Shown piece by piece: positions 25,939 through 37,747 of a stretch of 64,000 nt of DNA. This DNA is from Podaxis mareebaensis. Lineage: Eukaryota > Basidiomycota > Agaricomycetes > Agaricales > Agaricaceae. Numbering within the stretch: the stretch's first letter is position 1; every line of letters starts with the position of its first letter. The stretch is taken from contig JAEUWP010000578.1 in the NCBI GenBank assembly GCA_018524725.1, positions 23,715 to 87,714 on the forward strand. The letters run 5' to 3'. The notes beneath the pieces were generated by a model. The model was not told where the DNA came from. It did no database searches and saw only the letters and a program-made list of their open reading frames with translations. A program made the translations under genes and the position numbers.

Positions 25939-26929
25939 CTATGTGACGATACTCTTGGTTGCCTTAACGGAATGCTCCCACAATCTTTTCTGCGCGCCTT
26001 CTGCGTTCGGGAAATTCTGGTCACCGATATCATCGCCTTTTTCGTTCCTCCTGGACAGTCCTTTCTTGCTATCCAGAAGCGCGTAGACCATATACTCTGC
26101 ACAAACCTCAGGCTTTATCGCCACCACCCAGATTAAAAGCCTGATGAAAGGATAGAAAAGGGTTGCCAGCCAGTGATTGATTACGAGCGCGTGTGTATCC
26201 ACGTATCCTGGGTATATGTGAATGAACGAGATTTCAGGACTCCGTTCCGCGAATTCCTGTAAAGCAAGTCCTCGTCGTCTTCCTCGCTCTGTAGAATTCA
26301 AGAATTGAACTTACCGCCATCATCAGGTCGTTGTATGATACACTCTGCATCATCGCCTTAAAGCCCGTGAAGGATTTCTTCAGCCCCAAATCATCGAGGT
26401 CGATCGCAGAGGACTGCCCTGCTCCCAGGATTGACATTACTTTCGCATCCTCACCCGCATCTTTAGCTTTGCGGAGCAGGGGAAGGAGGTCATTCGTCAA
26501 TGCCCACCGAGAGTAGTACCTCGATGCCAGCTTCCTGTCCAAACCATCCTCGGTCTCCTCCCATCCTCTCAAACTAAACATTCCCGCAGAAAGGACGAGA
26601 AAATTGATCTTGGGGAGCCGTCCAAGTAGAGTATTCGTCAAGTCGTGAACGTCCTTCATAGCGGTCACATCACAGGATATAAACTCATAACCTCCATCCC
26701 GAGCAACATCGTCGGGAAGCTGCGGCAGGGATGCTATGATAGCTTGGGCCGCAACTTTGTTCCGTCCAACAATGATAATGCGCGCCCGGCCATTCAGAAT
26801 GTGGGTGAGCAACTGAGCTGTGCATTTGCCGATCCCTGCTGTCCCGCCAACAAAGACAGCTACGGGAAGATATGAAGATTGGTACTCTGCATTGGCGGCT
26901 TTGACAACAGTGAGGGAAGGCATCAACAA
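25939..26929 (-). CDS. Short-chain dehydrogenase/reductase-like protein
   Basis: Two exons, 26929-26315 and 26256-25939, with a 58-nt intron (GTAAGT...CAG) joined in phase 0, giving 310 aa. A second ATG two codons in (26923, MPSLTVVKAANA) fits the family start better. It is a Rossmann-fold NAD(P)-binding protein: glycine motif VFVGGTAGIG (~25-34), IIIVGRN for the second strand, SCDVT (Asp contacting adenine), and LVLSAG (~112-116) matching the NAG strand. The expected YxxxK active site reads SYNDLMMA (Y199), with the Lys missing; similar SYND/TYND sequences are, as I recall, normal in this fungal subfamily, so the chemistry may differ from classical SDRs. The C-terminal half has a hydrophobic segment (LATLFYPFIRLLIWVVAI) that could sit on a membrane. 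Substrate unknown. Confidence 0.85.
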
Positions 26930-27158
26930 CGCTTGGGAACGAAGCCCACCCTATCTGCTTGTTATATGAAAAACATCCATCTTTCCCACATCGCACTCAT
27001 TGGTTCAAGTCTCGATAGCCTCTAACCTAACAAGGTGACGGTTATATCTAGGAATAAAACCATATAGAAATGTGCCTAAAAAGACATGTCACAGCTCCAC
27101 TAGCAGATGTGAAGCCACAAAACCTTATCACCTCCAACAATCCATCAAATGAATGTAT

Positions 27159-27752
27159 CTAAGACTCGGGGCTTAGGGGACATTCGTCAGTGACCCATAA
27201 GATAGAGTAATCAGCCCAAACAGTAAATCGCCAAGCACTGCGTCTACCTAAAAATAAATCAGAGTTCCGAGGGTGCTGGAGAACACCCTCGCACCGGCGC
27301 ATAAAAGCCTCCCAATCTCCTGAATGGCTGCCTTCTTGAGCCGCAGAACCAAGAACACGTCGCTTAAAAGCAAGAGAAACACAACGTTTGACATCATCGT
27401 CTAACGTCTGGTAATTCTCCCAGGCTAAATCATTCGTCATGAAATGCCCAAGAAAGCAAATCACGTCGCTTATTGTTAAGATACCAACCCTATCCGTAAA
27501 CTTCAACGTTGCGGATAGGTCGACAATCCCAACATGCAAGTCGTCATCACAGATGTGGATAATTGGGGATGGAATTGGAAAAGTGTAATCTCCCAACCAG
27601 CCATGTATTTGGCCTAGTGGATCGAGGCGGTGAGGAAACACAACCTCAAGAGGAGGATGTCCACGCGCCAGTGGCGAACAGTTTCTTGCAGGGTGTGATG
27701 GAACAGAGGTGGCCATAATGTTGAAGGGTGGTTTACACTCGAGGCGCACCAT
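27159..27752 (-). CDS. Divergent DUF6699-like protein
   Basis: Single open frame of 197 aa on the minus strand (a second ATG, MATSVPS, lies 12 codons in). It resembles the three clear DUF6699 genes downstream in layout rather than in close sequence: a strand followed by LTISDVICFLGHFM (compare VSVLDVL and VTVWDVL in the others), a helical part containing KRCVSLAFKRRV, and near the end LFLGRRSAWRFTVW, matching the FLxGRxxFxGL box. The extreme N-terminus is Pro/His rich. The function of this domain is unknown. The assignment to the family is an inference from motif order; the reading frame itself looks genuine. Confidence 0.6.
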   Translation of the reverse strand: MVRLECKPPFNIMATSVPSHPARNCSPLARGHPPLEVVFPHRLDPLGQIHGWLGDYTFPIPSPIIHICDDDLHVGIVDLSATLKFTDRVGILTISDVICFLGHFMTNDLAWENYQTLDDDVKRCVSLAFKRRVLGSAAQEGSHSGDWEAFMRRCEGVLQHPRNSDLFLGRRSAWRFTVWADYSILWVTDECPLSPES

Positions 27753-28388
27753 CCAGAGCGACTAATTCAGTTGATATGTCAACAAAGCGTGTTAGCTTGG
27801 GGATAGTTGAGACACCTACGCTTGGAGAATCCCGAGTCCGCTGAGGAGCAATTGGGGCTGGTGCACCGAAGTTGTAGATCGACATAGCTCGGATTGTCGT
27901 GGAAGGCATGTAGGTAGCAAGGATCGCTCGGCTCAGTAGTGAGGAATTGAAACTAGGCGCAATTGGTTGTTCTCACAAGCGGAGACGTCGGGCAGTACTT
28001 ATAGGTTGAACTAGCTAGACGGCGCCACGATGTCCGTGACTCGAGCCAGTCGAGGCGCACAAGTGATTGGACTTGAATGATACGATTGCATTGTCTAAGG
28101 ACGAAAGAGTGGCCGATATGCCACCGTACTTCTTGGGTGTGTCCTCAACACTGTCCACGCACTCCCCCCCTCTCAAGGAAGATCGATTTCATCTATGGTT
28201 ACTGCAATGAAAAATCACATACTGCAGTGGATGCCCTCTAAGGGCAAATCTTAGTTTGTTACTGGCTAGCCAATGTGCGTTAGGCCTCGCAAAGATTACA
28301 TTATGAAAAACATTAGGGAGTGCATAGCACAGCATTAGTTTAGTCGCAACGACGCCGAAAAAAGAGGTAGAACAACAAGCTCAGGAGC
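27753..28388. other. Intergenic, nothing seen
   Basis: About 640 bp between two minus-strand genes, so it should hold the promoter of the upper one and the 3' UTR of the next. No motif I can support. Confidence 0.4.
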
Positions 28389-29141
28389 TCAATCGCAGTA
28401 CAGCACCAGTTCATTAAAGGCCCTCCGACTTCGCGCCAGCCCTAAGAATCTCGTACGCCCCAACAGAAAGTCAACGCGTCGCATCCCCTGTTTCCTTTTC
28501 GCCTCGCGTGCCTCTAAGAGTCCCGATCTCCGACAACGCTCCTCATACGCTTGGATTGCCCGTTTCTGTATAGTCGCGCCATAAGGACGTCTTGCATATC
28601 TCGCAAACTCCTCATGAGTAATCGCCGTCTTTAACGAAGTGTAGATAGCTCTTAGGACGTCCAGTACAGAGACGTAGTATTCCCCTCTGTGGTTCGACCG
28701 CGTCGGAAGAACGTCGATTCCCCAAAGAAGGGATGGACTAACTAAGTGCAGTTGAGCAACGGGGGGCACAGTCGCTGGCTCGTCGAGTACGTCCTTGTGA
28801 AGTGAATGATAATGCGTCCATAGTATATCGGGCGACCACCGAACGTCGAAGTGAATTCCTGGAATGAAAGAAAATTGGAGTATATGGTGCAATTCCAGTG
28901 GTGAGTTGAGAGAAGGTGCAGAAGGTGTAGGGCTGTTCTTGAGAATTGAATTAGGACTTGGGCAAAGTAGTCCGCTCCTGACATGTGCGAGCTTGGGAGA
29001 CCGGGAAAGAATGCATGAAGCGGTTGTGCTTTGATGAGAGGGTGGGGGTGGGGGTTTGGTCAAGACGTTCCGACCTCGGGCACCGGCAGGAATATGGATA
29101 CGGACACGTTTTTTCAAGACAGGGGGTCGTCCAAGCGACAT
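28389..29141 (-). CDS. DUF6699 domain protein, paralogue 1
   Basis: Single-exon gene of 250 aa. The N-terminus (residues 1-75) is basic and Pro/Ser rich, with KKRVRIHIPAG near the start. The domain spans about 85-245: FDVRWSPDILW, then LDEPATVPPVAQLHLV, the strand YYVSVLDVLRAIYTSLKTAI, then THEEFARYA, a basic helix with RAIQAYEERCRR, and the signature MRRVDFLLGRTRFLGL before a short C-terminal strand. The same string of motifs appears at 30.7 and 37.0 kb. The domain is expanded in Agaricomycetes and has no known activity. No signal peptide or membrane helix. Confidence 0.78.
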   Translation of the reverse strand: MSLGRPPVLKKRVRIHIPAGARGRNVLTKPPPPPSHQSTTASCILSRSPKLAHVRSGLLCPSPNSILKNSPTPSAPSLNSPLELHHILQFSFIPGIHFDVRWSPDILWTHYHSLHKDVLDEPATVPPVAQLHLVSPSLLWGIDVLPTRSNHRGEYYVSVLDVLRAIYTSLKTAITHEEFARYARRPYGATIQKRAIQAYEERCRRSGLLEAREAKRKQGMRRVDFLLGRTRFLGLARSRRAFNELVLYCD

Positions 29142-30699
29142 ATCTAGGTCCTCAATGACAGGAAAGGGGTAACAAAAAAGAACGGGGCGTGAGTTGACTT
29201 CCCATGCAATGTCTGAGGGCTTGATATACTAAGGAATCGCTTTCGAGGTTCCAATACCCATCGGAACCCATCACAAGGGCGTTGTTAGATGCCATCAAAA
29301 CGATACAACATGGCCACAGCTGAATTTCCATTAGCGGATATGAATTGGACGAAAAGGAACAAAAGCTCGTCCATAGGACAATACCTGACAATACCAGCCT
29401 GTTGCACGTTTTTCCTGGTCCCATGTTAACAGCCCTGTGGCAGTGTTGGAGCCCACAAACCAAACACGAACAATGAAGTCTTGTTGTCTCTTTGTAATAT
29501 GCAGGAAAAGAACGTCCGTGGGCCCTCGTGCGCAAACGTGGTTTGGCTGCACCGGTGAAGCCTGACAAGACGGCTGTTATTTGAGCAGACCACGCTGAGC
29601 GACTCATGTTACCATCCCGCCACGCACAGCACATTCTGAGAGATAATTACACGCACATCTAGTTCAATGGAGACTCCTGGTGAGCCTGCGTGGGCACGTT
29701 GCCGCAACTTGCCACATAAGTCCACAAGAGGTCTGCTGGGCTATGTGGGTCCCGGCAGTTACCACCGACATATTCGCTTTACCACTCCCAATATGAAATT
29801 CCAAATGGTCAGGCGCGACGCCACGCAATAGTACCACCAATGGAGACAAAGTACAGCCCTTGGTTGCATCCAATGGCGGAGGGGGACCTAGCCATTGCAG
29901 TCCCTCATCAGCAGTGGAGGACCAAACTGCTCTTATTTATTGGGTAGCACAAAAAACTACGCCAGACTGTTAAGGTAGTAAATCCCGTGCGACTGGTGGC
30001 GTCGTCGCTATCTCTTGACGTATTTGTGAAACCAGAGATCACGTTGAGGCCGTCCTGCGCATGAAGCTAAAGTGGTGGATAGTGACGACAGCTTGTTCAA
30101 AACGTTAAGAATTGGCACTAAAACGTTGATGTTGGCTCTGATCAACGATGATGACGTCATGATGTCGGCTCGCCGTTCTTTCATCCTCCAACTCGTGACG
30201 TAGATGACAAAACGCCACATTCCGAATGGGAGGTCCATGGCTAATCTATCGTGGAGAGTTCTGAAGTTCAAGTGTGTACGAGGTGTAAAACACCATACTA
30301 TTATTGGGCATCACGGGATAAATTCATGTCAACACTAGTTATTGTCATGAAATATCAAACCACGTATGTAGCGTAAAAAGTCGTGAAAGATCGTATTAAG
30401 AGAACAAGCAATCGTCGTATCTATTGGCGCGTAACTAAGGTATCATCGGGTATATTGTTGTTAGAGAAGTCGTGCAGAGAATAAAAAAGGAAGAAAGCCA
30501 TATGTCGGAATGGGCAAATCATATCCATAGGTACGGAACGTACCCGAACGTTCACCGGCGCCACAACGCTAGCAGAACGGAAAGGTTCGGAGCCTCAGCC
30601 AGTGAAGCGCCAATCCACGTGAACGCGTCACGAAATCATGGGAAGTGACGACGAAACAAACAGGCGGTCGAATCGAGCTCTTAGATCCATGTTAGCCGC
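29142..30699. other. Intergenic, no supported gene
   Basis: About 1.6 kb. One minus-strand frame of 160 codons (29152-29634) starts close to the DUF6699 gene, but its composition (Cys, Trp and His heavy) and lack of any domain make it doubtful. Nothing else seen. Confidence 0.4.
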
Positions 30700-31395
30700 T
30701 CATTTGCTCGTGCGCAACATGAACTCTCCCTTCTCCGCGTTATATGGCACCAGCCCCATGAACTTGACATATTCCACCAGGAAATCGACCCTCCTCACTC
30801 CGTTCATCTTTTCCTCCTGGTACGCAGCGGAACTCCTGTATCTGCCCTCGTATGCCTTCTTTACTCTGTTCTGGTATTTGCTCCCCCTGCCGAGCCGGTC
30901 ATATTCTCCTGGAGTGATTGGAGTTCTCAACGAGGAGTGGATGGCTTTCAGGACATCCCAGACCGTTACGTAATACATCCCCCTACTTCGGGAATACCCA
31001 CTTGGAGTTACATGGATGCTCCAAGGAAGATATTCATGTATGATGGTCATAGAGGATATGCGTGGGGACGTGGCTGATTCGTTGAAGTCGGAGGGCGTGA
31101 TAACGCGTCGGCTAGCACCAACCGTGTTCGGAGCTAGGCGGACGTCATAGAGGATCTCTGGGCTCGAAGAGTCCTCCAGGAGGCGATGAAGTTGGATGGA
31201 CGACGAATGATACTTGTGCTGCGTGCGCTGATAATGATTCACGGGAGGGAGAGGAACAGGGATATCTGGTGGTGTCGGAAGGGAATTGCTCGATGCTGGA
31301 GAGCTAGTGTGTGTGAGGGCAGGTAGTGGAGGGACGGGGGATGAGAAGGTGTGTAAAGTGTTGTTCTTCGCGAATCGTACGTGTTTCCCTGGCAT
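30700..31395 (-). CDS. DUF6699 domain protein, paralogue 2
   Basis: Single-exon gene; I choose the ATG at 31395 (231 aa), which gives MPGKHVRFAKNNT, matching the start MQKRVHFAPTNT of paralogue 3. The frame is open 36 codons further upstream, but that extension has no counterpart. Residues ~12-60 are Pro/Ser/Thr rich (SLPTPPDIP). The domain follows: LYDVRLAPNTVG-like strand ILYDVRLAP, FNESATSPRISSMTII, LPWSIHV, YYVTVWDVLKAIHSSL, ITPGEYDRLGRG, VKKAYEGRYR, and the signature VRRVDFLVEYVKFMGL. Function unknown. The N-terminal KHVRF fits an RVxF-type docking pattern, which is only an inference. Confidence 0.82.
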   Translation of the reverse strand: MPGKHVRFAKNNTLHTFSSPVPPLPALTHTSSPASSNSLPTPPDIPVPLPPVNHYQRTQHKYHSSSIQLHRLLEDSSSPEILYDVRLAPNTVGASRRVITPSDFNESATSPRISSMTIIHEYLPWSIHVTPSGYSRSRGMYYVTVWDVLKAIHSSLRTPITPGEYDRLGRGSKYQNRVKKAYEGRYRSSAAYQEEKMNGVRRVDFLVEYVKFMGLVPYNAEKGEFMLRTSK

Positions 31396-34300
31396 TTGTG
31401 TGAAGGTTACTGGTGATGATCGAGGGTTATCTGAGGTGGGTAGGAAAGATTGGAGTGAAGAGGAGATATCGGCCCCATAAATACTGGAGGAGAGGCGCAG
31501 CAAAGTGCTTGAATGCCCGAAACAGAGTCATCTCGTACATTATTCGAGTAACATTGAGCCAGGGATCAGGATCTTCCACGCGACGGATCTGTAACGTTAC
31601 TGAAGGGCGGGAAGCATTCTTTTAGACCTATTATTGATCAATGCGATGCACTGACGACGGACGGAAGTCACAGAATTGCCCCAAAAGGAAGACTTCTCGA
31701 CTCAGAGACGTGGAATGAAAGGATGGGGAATGGGGTTAGCGAGTACTTAGATAATGCGGGGCCAAGCCGCCATGACAGAAAGTACTGCCTCGTCGAGTCC
31801 AAGTGGCAAGTTCTTTAGAGCGGTGTTGTTTGTTGTCCGTGTCATGGTGATGATGTCAATCCGCGTCACGTGTGACTTGGATAGGGGTCCGGAATAGTCG
31901 AAATGTCCAGTGTCGATCGGCGGACGTGCTTTATCAGGCTTTATCATATTGTGCCAAGAATATGTGAGCCTCGAGGCGACGGAGTGAACTTTTTGGGCCT
32001 TATGATTGCCGCATCTCTCGCTTAATAGCAATGCCTTCCGAGTGAACGATGGAGTGCGTTCACAACCCCGTTTGTATTCCGACTGCGGATGCGCCGCCAT
32101 TATGGCGCAGATACCAAGGCATAAGAATATATCCTTTCTGAATAAATGACGGTAGGTGTATCCCAGATCAGCACGAGAGCATCTTTCATTCCATAAATTA
32201 CTCGTCAATCGCGTATAGATGGTGAAGCAAATGCGATGAAGGAGGCAATGCACCAGTATCGTATATGGCACCCTTTCCCGAAACGCCAGCCCGCTTCCCT
32301 CGGAAATGTGTATAACAGCTCTTTGCACCCCCCCTCTCTCCGAGAATCTGACATAGGGTGACTGATATTAGAATAAAGTGTTGAATAGCCTCATGTTTCG
32401 GAGACCTGTTCAATGCTGGATACCCCCGCTGCGGTGCTATAAATATCCCTTTTCACTCGCGTGGAATGACGTTATTGTATTTCTCTTTCCAATGAGAAAG
32501 ATGTTACTTATGTTAATGTTTATCCCCTTCCATCCCATCGAGAAGCAATTCAAATCCGGTGCTTCTATTGGATACCTGCGGCTCGAACTGTCAAAGGTGT
32601 CAGAGAAATCGACTTGATCTAACCAAGGGATGTTAATACGGCGACAGATGAAGGATGCCCGCCAGAAATGATGCGGAAGGATTGGAGCTTGGACGCGTCG
32701 AAACTCACACTTAGGGAAAGGCGAGGTACCTGTCTCCACCATTTCATACGCCACACAATCAATAACAGATCGCAGGTGGTAAGAATACCCGACAGTCAGA
32801 TGCTTTTGCAGCACTTAACAGCACTTTGATTCAAACAAATAAGCAAAGCGGCGGAGGTACACGACAAGAAGAGAAGGGCCCATTCAAGGCCCATCTGACA
32901 CTTGCCTCGGAAGGATAGCCATAGCCTTGAACTCGACGTACTGTCAGTTAGTTGTCACAACCCATTCTATGGCAGCTCGGAACCAAAGGTCGAAATCACG
33001 TGGGTTTCGTGGGCTGTCCTACTCCACTTTTGCCAGCTTCTTTAAAACCAATGATTGCCTCTGTATTGGAATTCTAGAGCTCAATGGAAAGACTGTCAGT
33101 CGAAACGGTGCTGGCATATGAGAGAGTCATCCGATACTAAGAGACGAGCATCTAGTAGCGCCAGTTGAGTGTATGAACTGACGCCGTCAGCGCCAACCCC
33201 GGATGGTCTCTTATTCCCAGCCTAACCGGAATTCCTGCAATGAGTTACGCCTCACAGCTGCACGCAGTCGAGCGTTCGACAGAGACTCTCGGCACAGGCA
33301 CCCTAGTAGTTCCACCCGATGACCTATGACATTACCGCTGCCGCCGTCATGATGAATGTGTGACTTAAGCTTGAAAGTGGGGACAATGCCCTCACCGGAA
33401 GGTGCCTTCCGTTTTTCGAAGGGGAAATTGAGAATATACCAAAGAATCATGACGGACATACATCTATTCTCATGTCCTGGTCGGGGGCATCGCATGCCCG
33501 TTTGTTAGGAAACTGAGTCACACAAGCATTCTCTAGTTCATATCGGCCAGCCGGCTTCCCACTCACATCCAAGCCCCATATGCGGTAATAAAGAAAGCAC
33601 CTACGACATTCGCCCCTCCCATATCACAGCCAACGGTCAACGTTGTTCAACAGCACTCATAGGAGTATCAGTGGCTGCTGCATGATTTTGGACTGCTGCG
33701 GTCAGCAAAAAGCCCTCTAACTTCTAGACATCAACAGAAGCAGAACATGATAGGGAAGACCACTTGGTGCTCTACTAATCTGTTGTTCTGCCAATGCCAT
33801 CTTTGACAATTGCCACTTGTCCCGGTTGTTACTGTATCTCCCCACACGCCCCAACGCGTAGTCTACACCCTCTCAGGCTATCACGTTCTATCACGACGTT
33901 CGTCACGACACTGCCATTCCCTCTGTTCTATGTCCGTCCTGATACACATCACCAAGATTCGAGTGCGCCTATACAAGAGAACCTGGGGGAAGCCGAAAAA
34001 GAGACTAATCGACTGCGTGGCATACGACACAGAAGCAATGTCCGTCGGGGCTTTACATGTCCGTTCCTACCTACAGTCGCCAACGCCCATCCAGTCTTTA
34101 CCCAGTGTATTCATGGAATGACAGTCACCACCATCAACCTCATTTATCAAACTTGACAGTGTCCCTAAGCACCCAAGAGAAAATCACACGGCAGTCACAT
34201 TTGTCCGGTCTATGCTATTTTTTGCACTCCCAAGCTCAAGAGATTGACGTCTTGACAACTGATCCTCTTTGCCTTGGTCACATCACAGTAGCCCCTAACT

Positions 34301-36955
34301 GGGTCAGTCGGGTATCAAGGCTTCCGAGCTCAGGGGGCTTCCGGCGTCATCGGCTTTCCGGAACACAAAACATCGCCAAATACTTTCAAGCGCTCACGGC
34401 TCCCACCTCGAAACGCTCGTCCAAGCGCTCGTGGCGCTTCATGTCGGGACTCCCTCCCCTCCGGCTCCGATCGCGTATGGTGAGCTATTCTACGATTGTA
34501 TCTTTCCACAGAGGCAGTTCAGATTCATTTAAGCTGTTTCTTCCCCGCCACCCTCTGTTTGCGGATGCCTAAGCATCGCCTCTCGACTTATATCTAGATT
34601 GTATTATGGGATGAAGTGGGTGTAGATCTATCTGCCAGTAGATTCGTCGAATGCTCGAGTGCGAGGAAGCTAAAACATTTTAACTTTCGTCTACTAGGCG
34701 ATGACACAGGCAGGTACACCGCCTTGCCACGGTCTTGGAGAGAGTTCGACACGGGATCGTCCATCCCCTTCCAGGGCTCTTACCCTGTGTCCTAACTCAC
34801 GCGAATTGCTTGGACGACTCAGTGGACTTGGATACCTCGGACGCTTTGAACACGCTCTGAATCATCCACTTCGCTAGTTATGCGTTTGAGATCCGTTCCA
34901 GCTATCTTTGGGACATTTGCTCCGCCTAAAACGTGAGCCTCGATGACCAAGCACACTTATTTCTCCCGCCGTGCTTCGACTTGCGGCTTACAAGTCATCT
35001 AATCAAACCTCGTTATATTTCTGACTAGGTATTATTTACTCCTAGCACTTCCTTCGCTAGGTCTCATTCGCCGTGATACCCGACCCATCCCGCGAGCATA
35101 TACAGTCCACAACGACACAAAGAGTCAGAAATAACGGCAAGAATAGCTATCTCGCACGAGTCGCCAACTTCTCGACGACACGATCGATACATCCCCGCAT
35201 ACTTACACTCCTGTCCCGCGATCAAGATATCGAAAAAAGAACATCACATCACGGCATAGATAATATCTCGCATCCGCAGCCGCCTACAGCTGGTCTCCGC
35301 CACCCCCTGACGTGACAGGTTGATGTAGAACATTGGTGGTCCCTTACTTCTACGACGGTCGACAACTCTATGCTTCCACGACGGTCGACCTCCTCCAGCA
35401 CTCGACCAGAGCGGCACTCATCTCTTTCTTTCGCGCCTCGCTTCTTTTGCATTATCTTACCACCTTTACCTTCCATTTATCACCAGAGCCTCAGAGTTTG
35501 ATTTTCATAGACAAAGTCGAACAAAAAGCAACCTACACGGAGCTCTCCGCCTTCTCCATCTAAGCTTCAAAGGCTTCAGCTTCGAGGCATCCTTCCTTCC
35601 AAAAGAACTACTCGATGTACGGAAGCGAAACCTCGGATCCATTCATTTCATTCAAGCGTGCCCTCCCTCGAGTCTAATATATCAGGTTAGATAACTAACC
35701 TTGGCTTTATTAAGGGCGGAGTGGAATTAGGGCAGAGGGTATCCTCGAACCTGACTTAAATCCTAAACACTATGTATGTCCTCGTCCGAATGCCAGACTA
35801 TATGCGCACACAATTACACACACTTGAGAGCCTAAGGGCAGAGGGCGCAGCGGCCTTCCAGCGCTAGCACCATCCTCCAATCATACTGCATCTCATCCGG
35901 ACACTAGCCTGGCCTCGGGGGCAGGGCAATGGGCAAAAACCAATGGCTGACTCGTGATTCGTGGAATGGATACTAAAAAGAGATAGAATACGATAAAATA
36001 AGCAACAATGAATCACGAGGAGTCGGCGGTCCACGTCATATGGTAAAACTCGAGAGCCGACCGAAGGAGAATGAAGGGTGGTGGGAGGTGGAGGAAAGGT
36101 GGATATGAGTGTGTGGAATGTCTATGGAGGGTGTGTAGCATATGATACGACGACTATCTACGAAAGCAAAGCGAAGGATAACGATAGCGGATACTTACAA
36201 GAACTACATACAAACATAAAAAGCCACGAAACCTCAGTGGACGACATTGTCCAGTGGAATAAGGGAGATGCGAACGAAGGGAAAAATAACGATAAACAAT
36301 ACTATATGTTACTTTCATGCAGAAAGTCTGCACGCAAAAGGGTCAACCATACAGTCACAAAGTGAACGAACGGTCCATATGGCCAGACCCCATACTATAG
36401 GTGAGCAGTCGAGCAGCGCGGGTTTCATTGTCGCACGTGCGACATCCCCATAAAAAACTCGCCACGCCGCACTGCGCTACACTCGAAGTGAGTGAGAAGA
36501 AAAAGCTTCGAGTTTTCCGCCAACCGCGAGCTTGATGAATCCCACGACAACAATGATATCCAGCATCCGAGAATTTTTGTGTTGATTTTCTTGTTTTAGG
36601 CGAGCCGACCGGGAACCGGGAATGAGGGGGGGGGGGAACTGAGGAAGGCAAAGCGAACAAGTGGATGAAGATTAATGATAAGGATAAGATTGGTGGCAGA
36701 TGATGGGAGTCGAGAGACTGGAGTACGTGGCGGAATGAACGAGCGATTAGGAATGTCGTTCCACCTGTCCATCAATCGTTCTTGTCACTTGGGTAGTGCC
36801 GTCCAAGAGGGTTAGGTTGTCGATTCGAAGCGGGGGGTTCACGCTAGTCCATGATCCATGCCTATATCCAAGCCGGGAGAGGGGGGAACCAAAGCACCGG
36901 GAAATGGAGAGGGAGGGAGAGGGAAGCCCGATAACGACTAACGGCCCTGCACAAT
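31396..36955. other. Long gene-free stretch
   Basis: About 5.6 kb with ordinary CpG content. Open frames up to 193 codons exist (for example 31,747-32,328 minus, 34,057-34,572 plus), but none shows a domain, a family resemblance or a convincing splice partner. A run of about eleven G lies near 36,626. I see no RNA gene or mobile element. Confidence 0.4.
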
Positions 36956-37747
36956 TCAGGCGACGTTAAGTTCCCAGATATGGGCGCTCGTCAAGGTCCC
37001 GGACAGGCCCTTGAATATATTCCTCCCCTGCAAGAAATCGACCCGTTTGATACCCTTGGCTTCCTCAGCTGCCCTCATTTGGGGATCCCGCACCCGGGCG
37101 CACCGGGCGTGATACGCAGAGTCCACAGCCACTCTGGTCATACCCGCGGCCTGGGTATCATACTCCTCCCGCGACACGGCGAGCCGGAGGTGCCTGAACA
37201 GGCAGTACAGAACGTCCAGAACGGATACGTGGGTGCCCGGGACGCGGGGGCCGACCGGGAACTCCCAGGGGACGAGTGAACAGATGATGACGAGGGAATG
37301 GAGAGGTGGACTGGTAGCGGGTTCGTTGAGCTCGTGGGCGGGCACCTGGCCCTCTATCTGGGACCAGTGGAGAGAGAGGTCAAAGTTGATGGGTACGTCT
37401 GCGAGGGGGCTGAAGGCTAGGCGGTAGTGGATTTGCATATGACCTGGCTCTGGCAGGGGTTTGAGGATGACATCCTGGGACTGGACTGAAGCCTGCGAGG
37501 GGGTATGCTGTGCCTGGGGCTGAGGGTGCTGGAGCTGGTGGTGCTGGGGATGGAGGATAAGTTCGGTGGAGTGTGGGAATGGCGAGCGTGGGTAGTGAGC
37601 TGGGGAGTACTCGATCTCTGGCGGGGGCGTTGAGAGCTCAGAAGAGGAGTCGGAGGGCAGAGAGGCCTCTGAGAGGGATGGGGAAGGAGTTGTAGGGATT
37701 GGCGAGAAGACAGTGTTTGTAGGCGCAAAGTGTACGCGCTTTTGCAT
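36956..37747 (-). CDS. DUF6699 domain protein, paralogue 3
   Basis: I place the start at 37747 (263 aa). The frame is open 89 codons further upstream, but that part has no match in the paralogues, whereas MQKRVHFAPTNT aligns with the start of paralogue 2. A Ser/Pro-rich linker (~12-105), partly Gln/His rich, leads into the domain: YRLAFSPLADVPINFDLSL, HELNEPATSPPLHSLVII, LVPWEFPVGP, HVSVLDVLYCLFRHLRLAV, SREEYDTQAAG, VDSAYHARCAR, and the signature IKRVDFLQGRNIFKGL, ending in IWELNVA. It is the last intact gene before the CpG-poor transposon region that starts about 900 bp to its right. Function unknown. Confidence 0.82.
   Translation of the reverse strand: MQKRVHFAPTNTVFSPIPTTPSPSLSEASLPSDSSSELSTPPPEIEYSPAHYPRSPFPHSTELILHPQHHQLQHPQPQAQHTPSQASVQSQDVILKPLPEPGHMQIHYRLAFSPLADVPINFDLSLHWSQIEGQVPAHELNEPATSPPLHSLVIICSLVPWEFPVGPRVPGTHVSVLDVLYCLFRHLRLAVSREEYDTQAAGMTRVAVDSAYHARCARVRDPQMRAAEEAKGIKRVDFLQGRNIFKGLSGTLTSAHIWELNVA

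Noticed and set aside
31747..32328. 193-codon minus-strand frame
   Set aside because: No domain, Cys/His/Arg-rich mixed composition, no homologous pattern with neighbours.
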